Shown piece after piece: positions 22,250 through 32,545 of a stretch of 64,000 bases of DNA. The stretch's first letter is position 1; every line of letters starts with the position of its first letter. Location: positions 3,534,001 to 3,598,000 of the forward strand of contig OX377202.1 in the NCBI GenBank assembly GCA_947396885.1, written 5' to 3'. The position numbers and the translations under genes were made by a program. The stretch is from Heligmosomoides polygyrus polygyrus. Its lineage: Eukaryota; Nematoda; Chromadorea; Rhabditida; Heligmosomidae. Below the pieces are notes generated by a model, which did not search any database, had not been told where the DNA came from, and saw only the letters and a program-made list of their open reading frames with translations.

Positions 22250-22590
22250 TTTCGAATAGTCGAATTTCGAATAAATTCGAATTTCGAATATTCGAATATT
22301 CGACTATTCGAAAAAAGTCCAATATTCGAATTATTCGATTATTCGAATATTCGAGAAAGTCCAATATTCGAATTATTCGATTAATCGAATATTCGATAAA
22401 GTCCAATATTCGAATTATTCGATTATTCGAATATTCGAGAAAGTCCAATATTCGAATTATTCGTTTATTCGAATATTCGAAAGTGGCCAATATTCGAATA
22501 TTCGTTTATTCGAATATTCGAAGGGTTCGAATATTGAATATTCGAATAGTCGAATATTCGAATAGTCGAATATTCGAATAATCTTTATCA
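22250..22590. repeat. Left subterminal TTCGAA satellite
   Basis: About five copies of a ~43-bp unit containing AAAGTCCAATATTCGAATT and ATTCGATTATTCGAATATT. The unit is rich in self-complementary TTCGAA words, so both strands encode similar Asn/Ile/Arg-rich nonsense ORFs. Confidence 0.9.
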
Positions 22591-22599
22591 ATCTCTTAA

Positions 22600-23744
22600 C
22601 AAGTTAGTGGCACTCTTCTTCGAAAACCAGGGGAGTCTGACCTTATGATAAAAACGATGTTTGAGTTTCGCGCGTCGCTCAAAGTGCGCCGAATTGTGTG
22701 TACGATCTGACAAGAAAAGTCAATGAACTTCCCGTGGAGATTTCCAAAATGACCTATTGCTTGTTATAAGGGTGTGTCTAAGAAGCACCGTAGTGGTCTC
22801 CAAATGTCCTGCGGGCATCTGGGTAGGTCAAAAATTACAAAAAACTGTTGCACTTCAGTGCTGGCTGATAAGGCGAAAGTGACGCCTTGAATGGCCTTGA
22901 AATACTCAGAAATTAACATGCAGATGCTATAGAGCTTTAATTATAGTTAGATGTTAGAAATCTGACAAGTTATTAGGTCAAATGAATCATTCACTGCAGT
23001 CGGGGCGTGGATAGCGGGGAGAGGTCCAGGTTCGAATCTAGGAGAGTTGTTTACGGATTGCTGTGCGTTTTGGTAAATGTAGAACATATTCTCATTTTAA
23101 CCATATTTACGAACATGATCGAAATGTGTTGCTTCAGTCCATCTCTGGGATATGCTGATCAGTCTTCGGGTTCCTATAGAGAACGTTTCTCTTGTAAATT
23201 TTACTAATTTTAGCATCTCTTATAAAATGCATCATTTTTGACCCACTCCTAGTATTCTACTCCGTAGTATTCGTAGCCTTTGCATATAACACCAAATACA
23301 GTACTAACCACTAAATTAATTAGTCACCTTCTTCACTGACGAGCCTCGGGGTGTTTTCCACTTGTGTTTGTTATAGTACAGAGTGATTTAGAGTTCATGT
23401 ATACCCCAGGTTATTTTTAATTCTACTTCGTTGTTTAGACATTGAATTTAAAACTGTTTGAGTATTAAAATTTACATATATGATTAACTTATTCTATTGG
23501 TCTTCTTGCAGCCTATTCTTCCTCGGCCACTCTCCCGCACTGACAGGGGGGGGGGGGCTTTGCAAACGTAGGTACTTGTATTAATCCCCATGACTTCGTA
23601 AGTAGATAATAAAATTTTGTACAAATGTTGTCCTGAGGGTTGACTGAGGTTCTGATCACGAAGCTGGCAAACGCGTTCGGTGTTACCGTCGACCACAATA
23701 GACGACGGTGAGTATGTGCGAGAAAAGGTGCAGAATAACCGGCC
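22600..23744. other. Interior of the 3.4-kb element, left part
   Basis: No transposase or host exon was recognised. Near 23000-23045 there is a tRNA-like B box (GGTTCGAATCTAGG). The segment carries a G tract at 23547-23558. Confidence 0.4.
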
Positions 23745-24235
23745 GCGTTGTACTATTGTGACTCCAAAAGTGGAGTGGAGGTCGATGATTTTTTTCGCCC
23801 AAACATCGCCTGTACTGTTATTTTGGATGCTGAGCACGAATATGGTATCCAATTTCGACAATTTGGCCGCTTACGATATTTCATAGTGTGTGCTCGTGAG
23901 TAAGGATGGGGTTGTCATGACCACTGATTTCGTCCTTTAATCGCCTTAGAAAATTATTTAGGCTGCTGCCACGAATCTGTCATTTCTTTTTCTAAATTAT
24001 CCATTTTTCGTGCACTACTTTCCATCTCAAAGTCGAAGACTGGAAAGCAAGTCTGATCACATATGTAGGTGAAGAAAGCGATTCTATGTACTCAAACTGA
24101 TAAACTTGACCACTCATGAAAATGTGGAATCACGCGATCACGCGAAAGCGTTTACTAGATTTGCGATCAGCACCTCAATTAGCCCTCTAGACGACGTTTG
24201 GGCGAAACCTGCTTTCGATCTCCGGAGTTGTGGGA
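23745..24235. mobile_element. Diverged MITE nested in the 3.4-kb element
   Basis: Inverted arms share TTTTTTTCGCCCAAAC-like, GGTGCTGATCACGAAT-like and CGGAGATCGAAAG-like words with the GGCACTAGTTAAAAG palindromes at 20418-20714 and 42626-43084. Similarity is weak and the ends are not sharply defined. It is probably an old or sister-family copy. Confidence 0.45.
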
Positions 24236-25312
24236 GTACAAGTCCCTAAACCTTCGATTAGCAGTGAGTGGTGGGGAGGCGATGGGCAGCAGAGGTGTGC
24301 GTTAAATTTTTTCGGTAAATTTTTAGCGACCACTTTTTAACGAAAAATTTTCGCGTTAAAAAGGTAAATTCGGTAAATTCGATAAATAAAATGTCCCTTA
24401 GCTGCATTCAGTTTTAAACCACTGGGATGCCTCTCGGACAATCCCCCACAGCGCTCAATAGGTCACTTATAAGATTCCCACGGGAAGTTCATTGAGCTCC
24501 CTTGTGAGTTGACGCGAAGTAAGCGCTGCAAGCGCGGCCCTCCGCTGCGCACCTGCTTCCTTGTAAACGGCCGTCGAGCGTGCTGTGGCCATTCACGTGA
24601 ATCGCAAGTGATTAGGGTTATGCCTACAAAGATATTTTTACCTTCAGTACATTACGGGAGAATCTTCGTTTTGTATTTCTACCCCAGTTACAACAAGGGA
24701 ACGATTAGAGCCGAAGGGGCTGCGGTAGGGAGGTAGAACTTTCAGGGGCCTAGAAAGCTCCTGCTTTCTGCCAGTAAAGACGTTGAAGAAGAGAGGAAGA
24801 GCAATGGCTATGGAGTACAAGAGCCAGTCATACTCCGTTTCCTATGAAAGTGAGCCATCCCCATTTTCGCTCTAACACTGTCCAAGTCGTAGGGTCTTGT
24901 CAGATTAGATTCCAACGCGGGTCCGTTTCTCTTCAACGGAGCTAGAACACAAACTGAATGCCATTCATGAGACTCCAGTGCGCCCTTTCTGCACCAGATC
25001 GCCTTTGTGTCATTTCTCCGCCCATGATAATCATTCTTTTACCACCTGGAAGCTTCGCTATAACATAAGGAAAGATAGCAACCTATAGAGAAAGACCTAT
25101 AACAATCTAGCTCTGCATACCCAAGGTGTTTCTCTCTTCTCGGTGCACGAATTCTTAGGGAGCAACGCGTGCTTCATTGCCATTATACCGCTATTATTGT
25201 CCTTTGGTCTCGTAAAGGAAATGGATGGAGCAGCCATCCATTTTCTTCACAGTGGGTAATAAAAAATAATAAAATGTCAACCACTGGGCGACGACAGTAA
25301 ATAATAGTGTTC
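24236..25312. other. Interior of the 3.4-kb element, right part
   Basis: Contains an AT-rich block of GGTAAATT and GTTAAA words at about 24305-24390 and otherwise unremarkable sequence. No ORF is recognisable as a transposase. Confidence 0.4.
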
Positions 25313-25618
25313 ATTTGATTATTCGAATATTCGACTATTCGAAATTCGATTATTCGAAATTCGACTTTTTGAAAATCGAATATTATTCGATCATTCGAAA
25401 TTCGAAATTTTGAAAATCGAATAATATTCGATCATTCGAAATTCGAAATTTTGAAAATCGAATATTATTCGATCATTCGAAATTCGAAATTTTGAAAATC
25501 GAATATTATTCGATCATTCGAAATTCGAAATTTTGAAAATTGAATATTATTCGATCATTCGAAATTCGAAATTTTGAAAATCGAATAATATTCGATCATT
25601 CGAAATTCGAAATTTTTT
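25313..25618. repeat. Right subterminal TTCGAA satellite
   Basis: About seven copies of a ~41-bp unit made of TTTTGAAAATCGAATATT and ATTCGATCATTCGAAATTCG. It shares the TTCGAA theme with the left array, but the monomer is different. Confidence 0.9.
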
Positions 25619-25644
25619 CCCAAGGACAAAGGTATATAGCACAC

Positions 25645-26910
25645 ATTTCTTGGTGGTTCGTAAAACTATTAAAAGGATGTTTAGGTACTATTGTACTTTT
25701 GGTACCCCACTTAATCTTGTTCAAAATAGGTCTACTAGGGGTAGTCTGCCATGGGAATAACGAATATCATAGTCGTTTTTTGCGGAAATGCCTTATAAGC
25801 CCGTTATATTAAGCTCCAATTGCCTAAGGCCTTGCGAGATAGCGCGCGCTGATAAGAGACGCAGAGACTCCGCCTCCTATCGATGCGCACTATTTCGCCG
25901 CCCCTAGCCGGCAGCAGAGGTTAGTCAGGGCATAAGCCTTGAAATCTCGAAAAGGCTTGAAAGCTCTGTTGTGTGCTCTCTTTCGCTCACGCGGAGGAGG
26001 GCAACGATATTTAACGATATGCCGTTTATGCCGTTTTATTTGCTATCAGCAGGTCAGACAAGCCTTTCAAACAATTTGACATGTGTATAGTTCTCAATAT
26101 GGATGAAAATTGCATCGAGAAGCGGGTACTAAGCGGGCTAGTGCTCGCTGTACACCGGGAAGGTGTGTTAAAACGGGTAGGGTCAGCCACACCCCGGAAT
26201 TACTTTCCTTGCTTAGTTCTGTGCTCAGAAACCGTGTTTATTTTAGTGTTCACGACCACAGTCTCATAATGGAGCGGGTACCAGCCCGCTTAGTACCAAA
26301 AGCGGTAACTGTACTGGGAGAATCAATATCTCTACGGGAAAAATTCAAATTCAAGGATAAAACGTCCAAGCAACATTTAGCCTTGAAAGTATTAATTATT
26401 TAACCGAAGATTTCGGAACATGTAAATTTCAGTAAATGAAAGCACTAACATAAAAATAACCTAGCTAAACTTTGGTGTACCCGCATTGAATACGCACATT
26501 CACACGAGCGGTCCAGTCATAGCCTCAGTAGGCGTTTCTTATACCCAACAACTAACGAAAATATTAAAAAAAATCCCGACACTTGGACACTGCTTGAAAA
26601 TTAGCTTCAGTAAGTGCCTGTTTTACTTAATGAATGCCAGAAAAGTCGGACTCCTCATATGCTAAACATTGCTGCTGAAAAATGACCTCACTAAGACCTC
26701 ACTCCTTCATATACCAAAACATCAACGAAGTCACCCTCTTATCCCTCCTCTGCTGCTCTTATGTGGAGGCATATTTCGAAAGCATCGTCTTGACAGCAGC
26801 ATGTCCGCTCCAATCAGCAACGTCTCGGCTCCAGTCCGACCTGCCCCTACTTCCGAGTAGGGGGACGCAATTTCCCGCTAGAGCCCCGAAGTACTGTATT
26901 CCCAACTTGG
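25645..26910. other. No gene recognised; one short inverted repeat
   Basis: At 26124-26139 GGGTACTAAGCGGGCT has an inverted partner AGCCCGCTTAGTACC at about 26287-26301, a possible miniature element with uncertain ends. The ORFs in 26081-26403 and 26682-27113 lack family or splice support. Confidence 0.35.
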
Positions 26911-27018
26911 GGCCGTTTGCTCGTGTTCCCCCGTTGGGGGAAAATCAATTAATATCAACATATCATATCACACCCCAATCCCCATTGGGGGAGACTCGGG
27001 GTAGACGAGCATACGGCC
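26911..27018. repeat. 107-bp inverted-repeat element, copy 2
   Basis: Ends GGCCGTTTGCTCGTG and TAGACGAGCATACGGCC, with the internal hairpin TTCCCCCGTTGGGGGAA, matching the copy at 21411-21517. Confidence 0.75.
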
Positions 27019-27700
27019 CTTGGTGTGCATCGCGAAAGTACGGTATTTCCTCCCCATTTCCCGGCGGGACGTGCCGGGGAGAGATATGCATACGGGCACC
27101 CACATACTCCTAGTATTCTGCAATATCTCGTCAAGAATCTCATCGTGTCTCTGTAGCTTTTCACCATGAGGCTCAGCTGAACTGAGAATCCCACTAGAGG
27201 GTCAATTTTCTGCTTTGACAGGTGGTGAAAAGCTGTAACTGTAAGCTGTAGTGCTTTATGAGAGGAGTTTATCGATTGTGGTGGTGAACACTGTGAGGCG
27301 GTTTGTGATGCAAATTTAATTCCAAGGATTGCTGCGAGTTCTCGCAGATCATGGGACACTCTAGTCACTAGGCTAAAACACCGTAGCTATATCGAAGAAC
27401 TGTCAGCTGTTGTACGCCACCGGGATAGGGAGCTATGAACTTTAACGTTGTATCTATTCTGAGGAAAACCAGACGTGTTGGTTCGGTTTGTCTCTTTTCG
27501 TAGTTACCAATTGCGCTTGAAGATTCGGTTTCTGTTGCTCGCAACATTGTTCAACAAATGTCACACTTCCAATCCATCTCACAGTGATATCGCTTCAATG
27601 GGTCATTTCGGATCATCCAGTAAAACCAACATGCACTTGCCGGTGCTGCTTTGAGTTCCTGTTTCCTTCAAATGTTTAAAAAATATTCCTGTTTTTGCAG
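27019..27700. other. No gene recognised
   Basis: Sequence upstream of the BET-type exons. The AGs close to exon 1 are preceded by a T-rich tract (GTTTTTGCAG at 27691-27700). Nothing else was identified. Confidence 0.4.
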
Positions 27701-28233
27701 ATACCTTCTTACCTTCAACGTCTCAAAGTGCGGAAGGGTCTTAAGAGGAAAGTGGACACTACAAACGGTGTGCTTATCGAGGATTTCGGATAGGTATCTT
27801 TCTCTTTTCTTCCATGATTGTAATCCTGTGTTGTTCACAGATTGACGATCTCCAGGTCCCTCGTCGTGAATCATTCCAGCCTGTGGAAAAGACCGCTCGC
27901 TTCATCGATGATGAACACAACTGTCTCCTAGATGGGAAGGCAAAGTCTCAGAATCAATAATGCACTGCCAGAAGGTCCTACACGTATTAATGGGCAAGAC
28001 ATGCGAGGTATCTGAATTATTTATTGGACGCTGTGTAATTCTCAACTCTTTTACACAGTTGTTGTCTTTAGACTTTCAATTGGCCGTTATTAGTACCCGT
28101 CGACGGAGAAGCTATGAACTTGTGTGACAATTACGATATCATCGCAACTCGTGTGGATCTTGGAACGATCAAGAAGAAGTTGGAAAACGGAGAATACGCG
28201 AGCGCTCACGAATTTGCTGATGACATACCTCTG
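27701..28233 (+). pseudogene. BET-type bromodomain gene fragment
   Basis: Three exon-like blocks follow good acceptors. Block 27701-27793 encodes VRKGLKRKVDTTNG, like the conserved KKGVKRKADTT linker of BET proteins. Block 27841 onward encodes PRRESFQPVEKTARFIDD, like the QRRESSRPVK linker. Block 28094-28233 encodes PVDGEAMNLCDNYDIIA, then DLGTIKKKLENGEYASAHEF, matching the ZA loop to alpha-B region of the second bromodomain, and ends at GTAAGT. BET proteins read acetylated histones at promoters. The fragment has a TAG as the last codon of block 1 (27791-27793), a TAA in block 2, and TRVD where the highly conserved HPMD is expected. The next exon is not found before the mariner at 28435. A decayed copy is the best reading. 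Confidence 0.65.
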
Positions 28234-28434
28234 GTAAGTTTCATCTATCACTGTTACCGTTAGCCGATTACTGATTTTAATGTACAGCTGTTTTCCAATT
28301 GTTTCACGTGTAATCCTGCAGCGACCTAATTCACCAGCATGGGCAATCACTTTTGGGAGCATTTGAGGAAATTGTGAGCTTAAGGAAAGGCGCACTGCCA
28401 TCGAGAACATGAAATTAGCTTCAGAATATAACTA

Positions 28435-29708
28435 TTAGGTTGGTGCATAAGTTCTCGGACATTTGGGGCATGAAATATTTATTATCACAACATACGAACA
28501 GCAATATCAAATTATTTGCAGTAATCACCCTTTACATCAATTGTCTTTCGCCAACGTGCTGGTAAGTCATGGATGCCTTTTCTCCAGAACGTGGCCGGTT
28601 GTGATTCGAAAAATGTGAGCAGTGCCTCCTTGACATCCTCTCGGTTCCTAAATTGCTGGCCGTCCAAATAGCGTTGAAGGCTTGAAAACAAATGAAAATC
28701 AGAAGGAGCGAGATCTGGTGAGTAAGGTGGATGTGGAAGAACGGTCCATCCGTAGTTCGCCGACTCAGCCGCCGTCGCTCTAGCAATGTGCGGTCTAGCG
28801 TTGTCGTGTTGAGAATACACCTTCACTTGCTCTCCTCGTGTGGTTTGAAGGTGGGCCCTCAACTTCCTCAGTCAGTTGACGTAAACCTCTGCCGCCACTG
28901 TTATCCCTTCGTCCAGCAGCTCCCAGTATTCCACGCCAAGAACGCTCCACCAGATGCATAGCATCACCTTTTTCACGTGAAGGTCGGGTTTCGGAACGTC
29001 CTCTGCCTCTCCAGTTGCGTCAACCCACTGTGCACGCCGGTGATAATTAGAGTAGAGTATCCACTTCTCATCCCGGTGACAAGGTTGTCCAGCCATCCGT
29101 GGGTACGTCTGAGGGTAAGGAGAGGCAGAGCAACATCGGCTCTGCGATCCATGTCATGTTGTGTCAAGTCGTGAGGTAACCAGCGACCCAATTTTTGCGC
29201 CTTGCCAATCGACTTCAATCCTCGAACGACTGTTGAGTGACTAACACCAAGAGTGCCTGATAGTTCGCGAGTGGTTTGGTATGGGTCCGCTTCCACTCTA
29301 CTTCGAAGGTCATCCGAATCCAGTGTCATTGGGCGCCCTTCTCGTTCATTATCTTCAACGGAGAATTCACCAACTGCGAACTTCGAGAACCACTGGTGCA
29401 CAGTACTTCGAGCAGGAGCACTCTCGTTGTAAACATCCTTCAGGCGACGCTACGATTCGTTGGCATTGAGGCCAGATTGACGCAGGAATAACATGACGTG
29501 CCGAATATGCGTCTCAGTTGGGATGAATTGCTCAGCCATAATAGCTGACGTTAACAACGCAGAAGTAAATGTCAGGAACAGTTTTGTAGCGCTTTCCTTT
29601 CTCTATCGACCGATCATTTACGCGTTGATACATGTGAGAAATTTGGCGGGAAAATGCGCTTTCAATTCAGGAGGGATCAAATGTCCGAGAACTTATGCAC
29701 CAACCTAA
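28435..29708 (-). mobile_element. mariner element, TTAGGTTGGTGCATAAG family
   Basis: A 1274-bp mariner with inverted ends TTAGGTTGGTGCATAAG, extended by TTCTCGGACATTT, between TA duplications (28433-28434, 29709-29710). These ends resemble those of the cecropia/Hsmar1 group, to which the hookworm element bandit belongs; that link is from memory of the family and was not tested. Confidence 0.95.
28512..29539 (-). pseudogene. mariner transposase, frameshifted
   Basis: From MAEQFIPTETHIRHVML at 29539 the - strand shows the mariner DNA-binding half (TTRELSGTLGVSHSTVVRGL) and catalytic half (DEKWILYSNYHRR; SQHDNARPHIARA; YSPDLAPSDFHLF; ARWRKTIDVKGDY). A TAG follows NANES, a base is missing at about 29083 just before the first catalytic Asp, and a TGA interrupts the segment before LRKLRAHLQTT. 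No functional product is possible. Confidence 0.9.
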
Positions 29709-29710
29709 TA

Positions 29711-30026
29711 ACATGTCGGACGGCGGTAAGCACGCGGCATGCAGCTTTATCTGCCCCCCCCCCACCGTGCCAGATCCGTGCTAAAACATGTTAGGCGGCG
29801 GTCAGCTGTGTTTGAATGCGCTTTGCCCGCCGAGACGTCTTTAGAACCGCGGTTATTTGTTTGTTTTTGCTTGTTTGTCCATTTCGGTCTTTGGTGTTTA
29901 CGTCCTATTCTGTTCTCTTCAGTCCGCTCTGTGAGTGTCAAGTCAATTTTTTCATATATATGTATATATATATATATGTTTTTTTAAAATTCTGTGCCCC
30001 CCCCCCCCCCGAACTAGGATAGATCC
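29711..30026. mobile_element. hAT-like MITE, family GGATCTATCCTAG, truncated copy
   Basis: The right end CCCCGAACTAGGATAGATCC preceded by a long C tract matches the family at 507-1015 and 39166-39653, as do the internal words GGCGGTCAGC and AACATGTTAGG. The left end is missing. An expanded TATATATA tract lies at 29955-29978. It is inserted in a mariner remnant that continues at 30027. Confidence 0.65.
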
Positions 30027-30215
30027 ACCTTTGCTTCCGATCGGGCTGTAAAAAATGAGTTGCACTAGTTCTTCGCTTCTAAAAACCAAGGCTTCTTCGA
30101 GCATGGAATTCCTCAACTTACCGAAAGATAGCAGAAGGTCATCCCGCAAAATGGCCAATATATCGTTGATTAATGTTTGTTGTTAATATAAATAAATTCA
30201 CTTTGAAAAATATGA
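30027..30215 (+). pseudogene. mariner transposase C-terminal remnant
   Basis: The stretch encodes NELHQFFASKNQGFFEHGIP-like C-terminal transposase residues and an ERWQKVI-like motif, followed by non-coding mariner sequence GTTAATATAAATAAATTCAC. The same 3' sequence occurs at 59365-59515 (+) and 57630-57730 (-), defining a third mariner family in the window. Confidence 0.6.
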
Positions 30216-30409
30216 AAAATAACATTACTTATCGAAAAACCGAATAGTTATTCGCTATTGTGCAGCCAGACAGAATCGAATGCTAAGAAGTTCTCTTCCC
30301 AGATGGAATTCTCGTGCTCCACTATTCGGATGTTTGCTGGATGATGTGTTCTTTGTCTGGGTTCATAGTTGCTTATTTCCTTTTCGCCACTAGATTAACT
30401 CAGACAAAA

Positions 30410-30712
30410 GTCGGTTAGTGACCGAGAATGAAAGGGTTTCGAACGAATTTACTGCTTGGTTTCAACCTTGTCGTGATTCAGGCACTAATTTGGTTGGTAA
30501 GCGACCATGAAAGGGTATGGAACCGAGCACGCCACGCCCCCGCTGCGCAACACGTGCTGCTGGGGGCGTGGCCGCCTTTCATGCTCGGTTCCATACCCTT
30601 TAATGGTCGCTTACTAACCAGCTTAGTGTCCGATTCACGACAAGGTTTAAACCGAGCAGTAAATCTGCTCCAAACCCTTTCACGTCCGGTCACTGACCGA
30701 CCTATGTCCGAA
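30410..30712. repeat. ~300-bp foldback element
   Basis: Near-complete palindrome. Left-arm words GTCGGTTAGTGACC, TTTACTGCTTGGTTTCAACC, GGTAAGCGACCATGAAAGG and TGGAACCGAGCA recur inverted in the right arm, meeting around 30550. The tip contains CCACGCCCCC and GGGGGCGTGG. No exact target duplication could be fixed. It is probably a MITE. Confidence 0.75.
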
Positions 30713-30899
30713 AAAGAGCTGCCCGTGACTGTGCAGCAGCTGAAGTTCTAACCGCTGCGTATTCAGGACCCTCTCGCCTGACCAACGGATTACAGTGGAA
30801 GCGTTAAAGCGACGCTAAGAGATGAGACAGCAGCATTCATACTCGACAGACGGCTGACCGACACCAGATCCGACAGCGATTAGCGGGAGAGTATGGTAA

Positions 30900-31040
30900 G
30901 TCGCTTACGTGGCAGTACGGTACGGCACCTCTTCTTAGCAGTCCAGACCGGTCCACGGCACTCGAGCTGAGGAGCGTCGTCGTTTCCTCTGCGATTCAGA
31001 GACCAAGAACTTCTGCTGCTTTTGCATTCTCCACAGTTTT
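30900..31040 (-). other. Cys-rich coding-like fragment, copy 1
   Basis: The - strand can encode CSNCASFLSENCGECKSSR then SSWSLNRRGNDDAP and WTAKKRC. A related sequence lies on the + strand at 34615-34740 (SRSSWGLNRRG, WTG, KERC). Conservation in the same frame in both copies suggests a coding origin, possibly a zinc-binding repeat. The family was not recognised. Confidence 0.3.
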
Positions 31041-31729
31041 CACTCAAGAAAGACGCACAATTGCTACAATTCACGCTGCAGCGAGATGTTTTCAACTCTG
31101 ATGGGATGTCTGATTATTTTCGGCCGAGGATTATTAACCATATATCCCGTGGCGAGAAATCCAACTCATTGGGACTGAAATCACCGACTGACTCGCGGGG
31201 TCACGACACTTAATGTTAGTACTTTCTTCAGAAAAACTCAAACAAGCCCGACGAGAAATGCATGTTGCCTGACTGAAAGCTCTGCCCAGAACTGTCGTAA
31301 TCCGGCATGTATGGCAGAAGGAAATTCCAATGCTAGCAAGCTAGACTTTTCGCCATACACAGTCGCCAAAACCCAAAATTTTTTTACCCTGTGCTCCCTT
31401 GGTTGTCCACCTTGGTTAGAAGGTAGATGATATATGTCCAATTACAATTGGCCCAGCCCACAAGAGAAGCCCACGAACTTCCCCAAAGATTCTCAAACAA
31501 ACCTGCAGGGCGGTCTTACTAACCACCTACCGCCGACTTGGGCGCCGCGGGTTGATGTGCAGGTTTGCGGGATACTGTAGCGTGAGGTTGCTGCTGTTGC
31601 GTCATGGATCGCGTCGGCGTCCACATGGATATTCAATCGATGCGCATGAAGAACATTATAGTGCTGCTGCGCTGAGGTTCTCTTGTACACCCGCGACGGC
31701 ACTGTGGGCAAGTATACATTGGGTCCGAA
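31041..31729. other. No gene recognised
   Basis: The only recognisable feature is GTTGATGTGCAGGTTTGCGG at about 31551, which has a relative at 32777-32795 (GGTGATGTGCAGGTTTGGG), on the other side of the minisatellite. Confidence 0.35.
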
Positions 31730-32475
31730 TGGACCATTTTCGGAATCCCGATCCGAATCATCCAAACATCCGGCTCCGAAAAATCGCCGTTATCCGAATC
31801 ATCCAAAAATCCAGCTCCGCCAAATTGCGTTATCCGAACCGTCCAATTATCGAAGACTTTCGATCAGATGCATTGTATCGGATGAACCATTTTCGGATAT
31901 CCCGATCCGAGTCGTCCGAAATCCGAGGCCTACAAAGTCGTCGTTATCCGAATCATCCAGAAATGCGAGGCCCACAAATTCGCCTTTATCCGAATTATCC
32001 AAAAAGTCCTGGTCCGAAAGGTCGTCGTTACCTGAATCATCCAGAAATGCAAGGCTCGTGAAATCGCCCGTATCCGAATCATCAAAAATCTGGGTCCTCG
32101 AATTAAACGTTTCCGAATCATTCCAAAATCCGGGTCCGCAAAATCGCCGTTGTCCGAATCATCCAATTATCCGAAGGTTTTCGATCATATCCATTGTATC
32201 GGATGAATCATTTTTGGATATCCCGATCCGAATCGTCCGAAGTCCTATGCCCACAAAATCGCTCTTATCCGAAGTCTGCGAATTTAGCGTTAGGCCCCGT
32301 TTATACTTCGTCGCGGCGCGACGCGATGGCCACGCAATGAGGCCAAATTGATCGATCGCGTCGCACAATCAATATGGCCACTATACGTGGCGTTGCGTCG
32401 CGCCGCGAAGAAGTATAAACGGGGCCGTATTCGAATCATCCAATTATCCGAAGATTTTCGGTCTGATCCGATTTG
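31730..32475. repeat. ~42-bp minisatellite with a higher-order period
   Basis: Imperfect tandem repeats of about 42 bp built on CGCCGTTATCCGAATCATCC plus AAAAATCCGGGTCCGCAAAAT. A variant block (TTCGATCAGATGCATTG, then TATCCCGATCCGAATCGTCC) recurs at about 31835 and 32169, giving a higher-order period near 335 bp, about eight monomers. Because the monomer is a multiple of three, both strands give long repetitive ORFs that are not genes. A 134-bp MITE interrupts the array at 32293-32426. Confidence 0.85.
32293..32426. mobile_element. 134-bp PIF/Harbinger-type MITE (GGCCCCGTTTATACTTC), copy 1
   Basis: Inverted ends GGCCCCGTTTATACTTC. The interior is a foldback of short CGACGCGA-like words and TCGATCGCGTCGC. 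The left flank is TTA and the right is GTA, an imperfect version of the 3-bp TTA/TAA duplication seen in other copies. Confidence 0.8.
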
Positions 32476-32545
32476 CACCGGCAAGCGGATCGTAGCGCAG
32501 TGGATAGTGGCGTTGCTTCGCACGAGTGAGGTCGAGGTTTCGGTT
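32476..32545 (+). other. tRNA-like (SINE-like) module
   Basis: GATCGTAGCGCAGTGGATAG resembles a tRNA 5' half with an A box (TAGCGCAGTGG). GGTCGAGGTTTCGGTTTT about 30 bp further resembles a B box with one extra T. A similar module precedes the MITE at 47148. An intact cloverleaf could not be drawn. Confidence 0.3.

Larger units (their letters stand above)
22229..25636. mobile_element. 3.4-kb TIR element with inverted terminal satellites
   Basis: The left end TATACCTTTGTCCTT (22229-22243) and right end AAGGACAAAGGTATA (25622-25636) are perfect 15-bp inverted repeats. They are flanked by perfect 8-bp direct repeats TAGCACAC (22221-22228 and 25637-25644). The duplication length is that of hAT-superfamily elements. 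Next to each terminus is an array of TTCGAA-rich tandem repeats (22250-22590 and 25313-25618). Further in, TCAATGAACTTCCCGTGG (22719-22737) recurs inverted at about 24477-24496 with a GACCTATT word beside it on each side. No transposase was recognised, so it is non-autonomous or its gene has decayed. A second MITE-like element is nested at 23745-24235. Confidence 0.8.

Noticed and set aside
22250..22590. CRISPR array
   Set aside because: Repeats are contiguous, AT-rich and without spacers, and the window is eukaryotic.
22187..25620. ORFs across the TTCGAA arrays as genes
   Set aside because: They are translations of tandem repeats with Asn/Ile/Arg/Glu bias on both strands and no splice context.
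31552..32351. ORFs of 169 and 222 codons as genes
   Set aside because: They are produced by a 42-bp minisatellite whose period is a multiple of three; no start context or homology.
32476..32545. Functional tRNA gene
   Set aside because: A- and B-box-like words are present, but the B box has an extra base and no full cloverleaf can be drawn.
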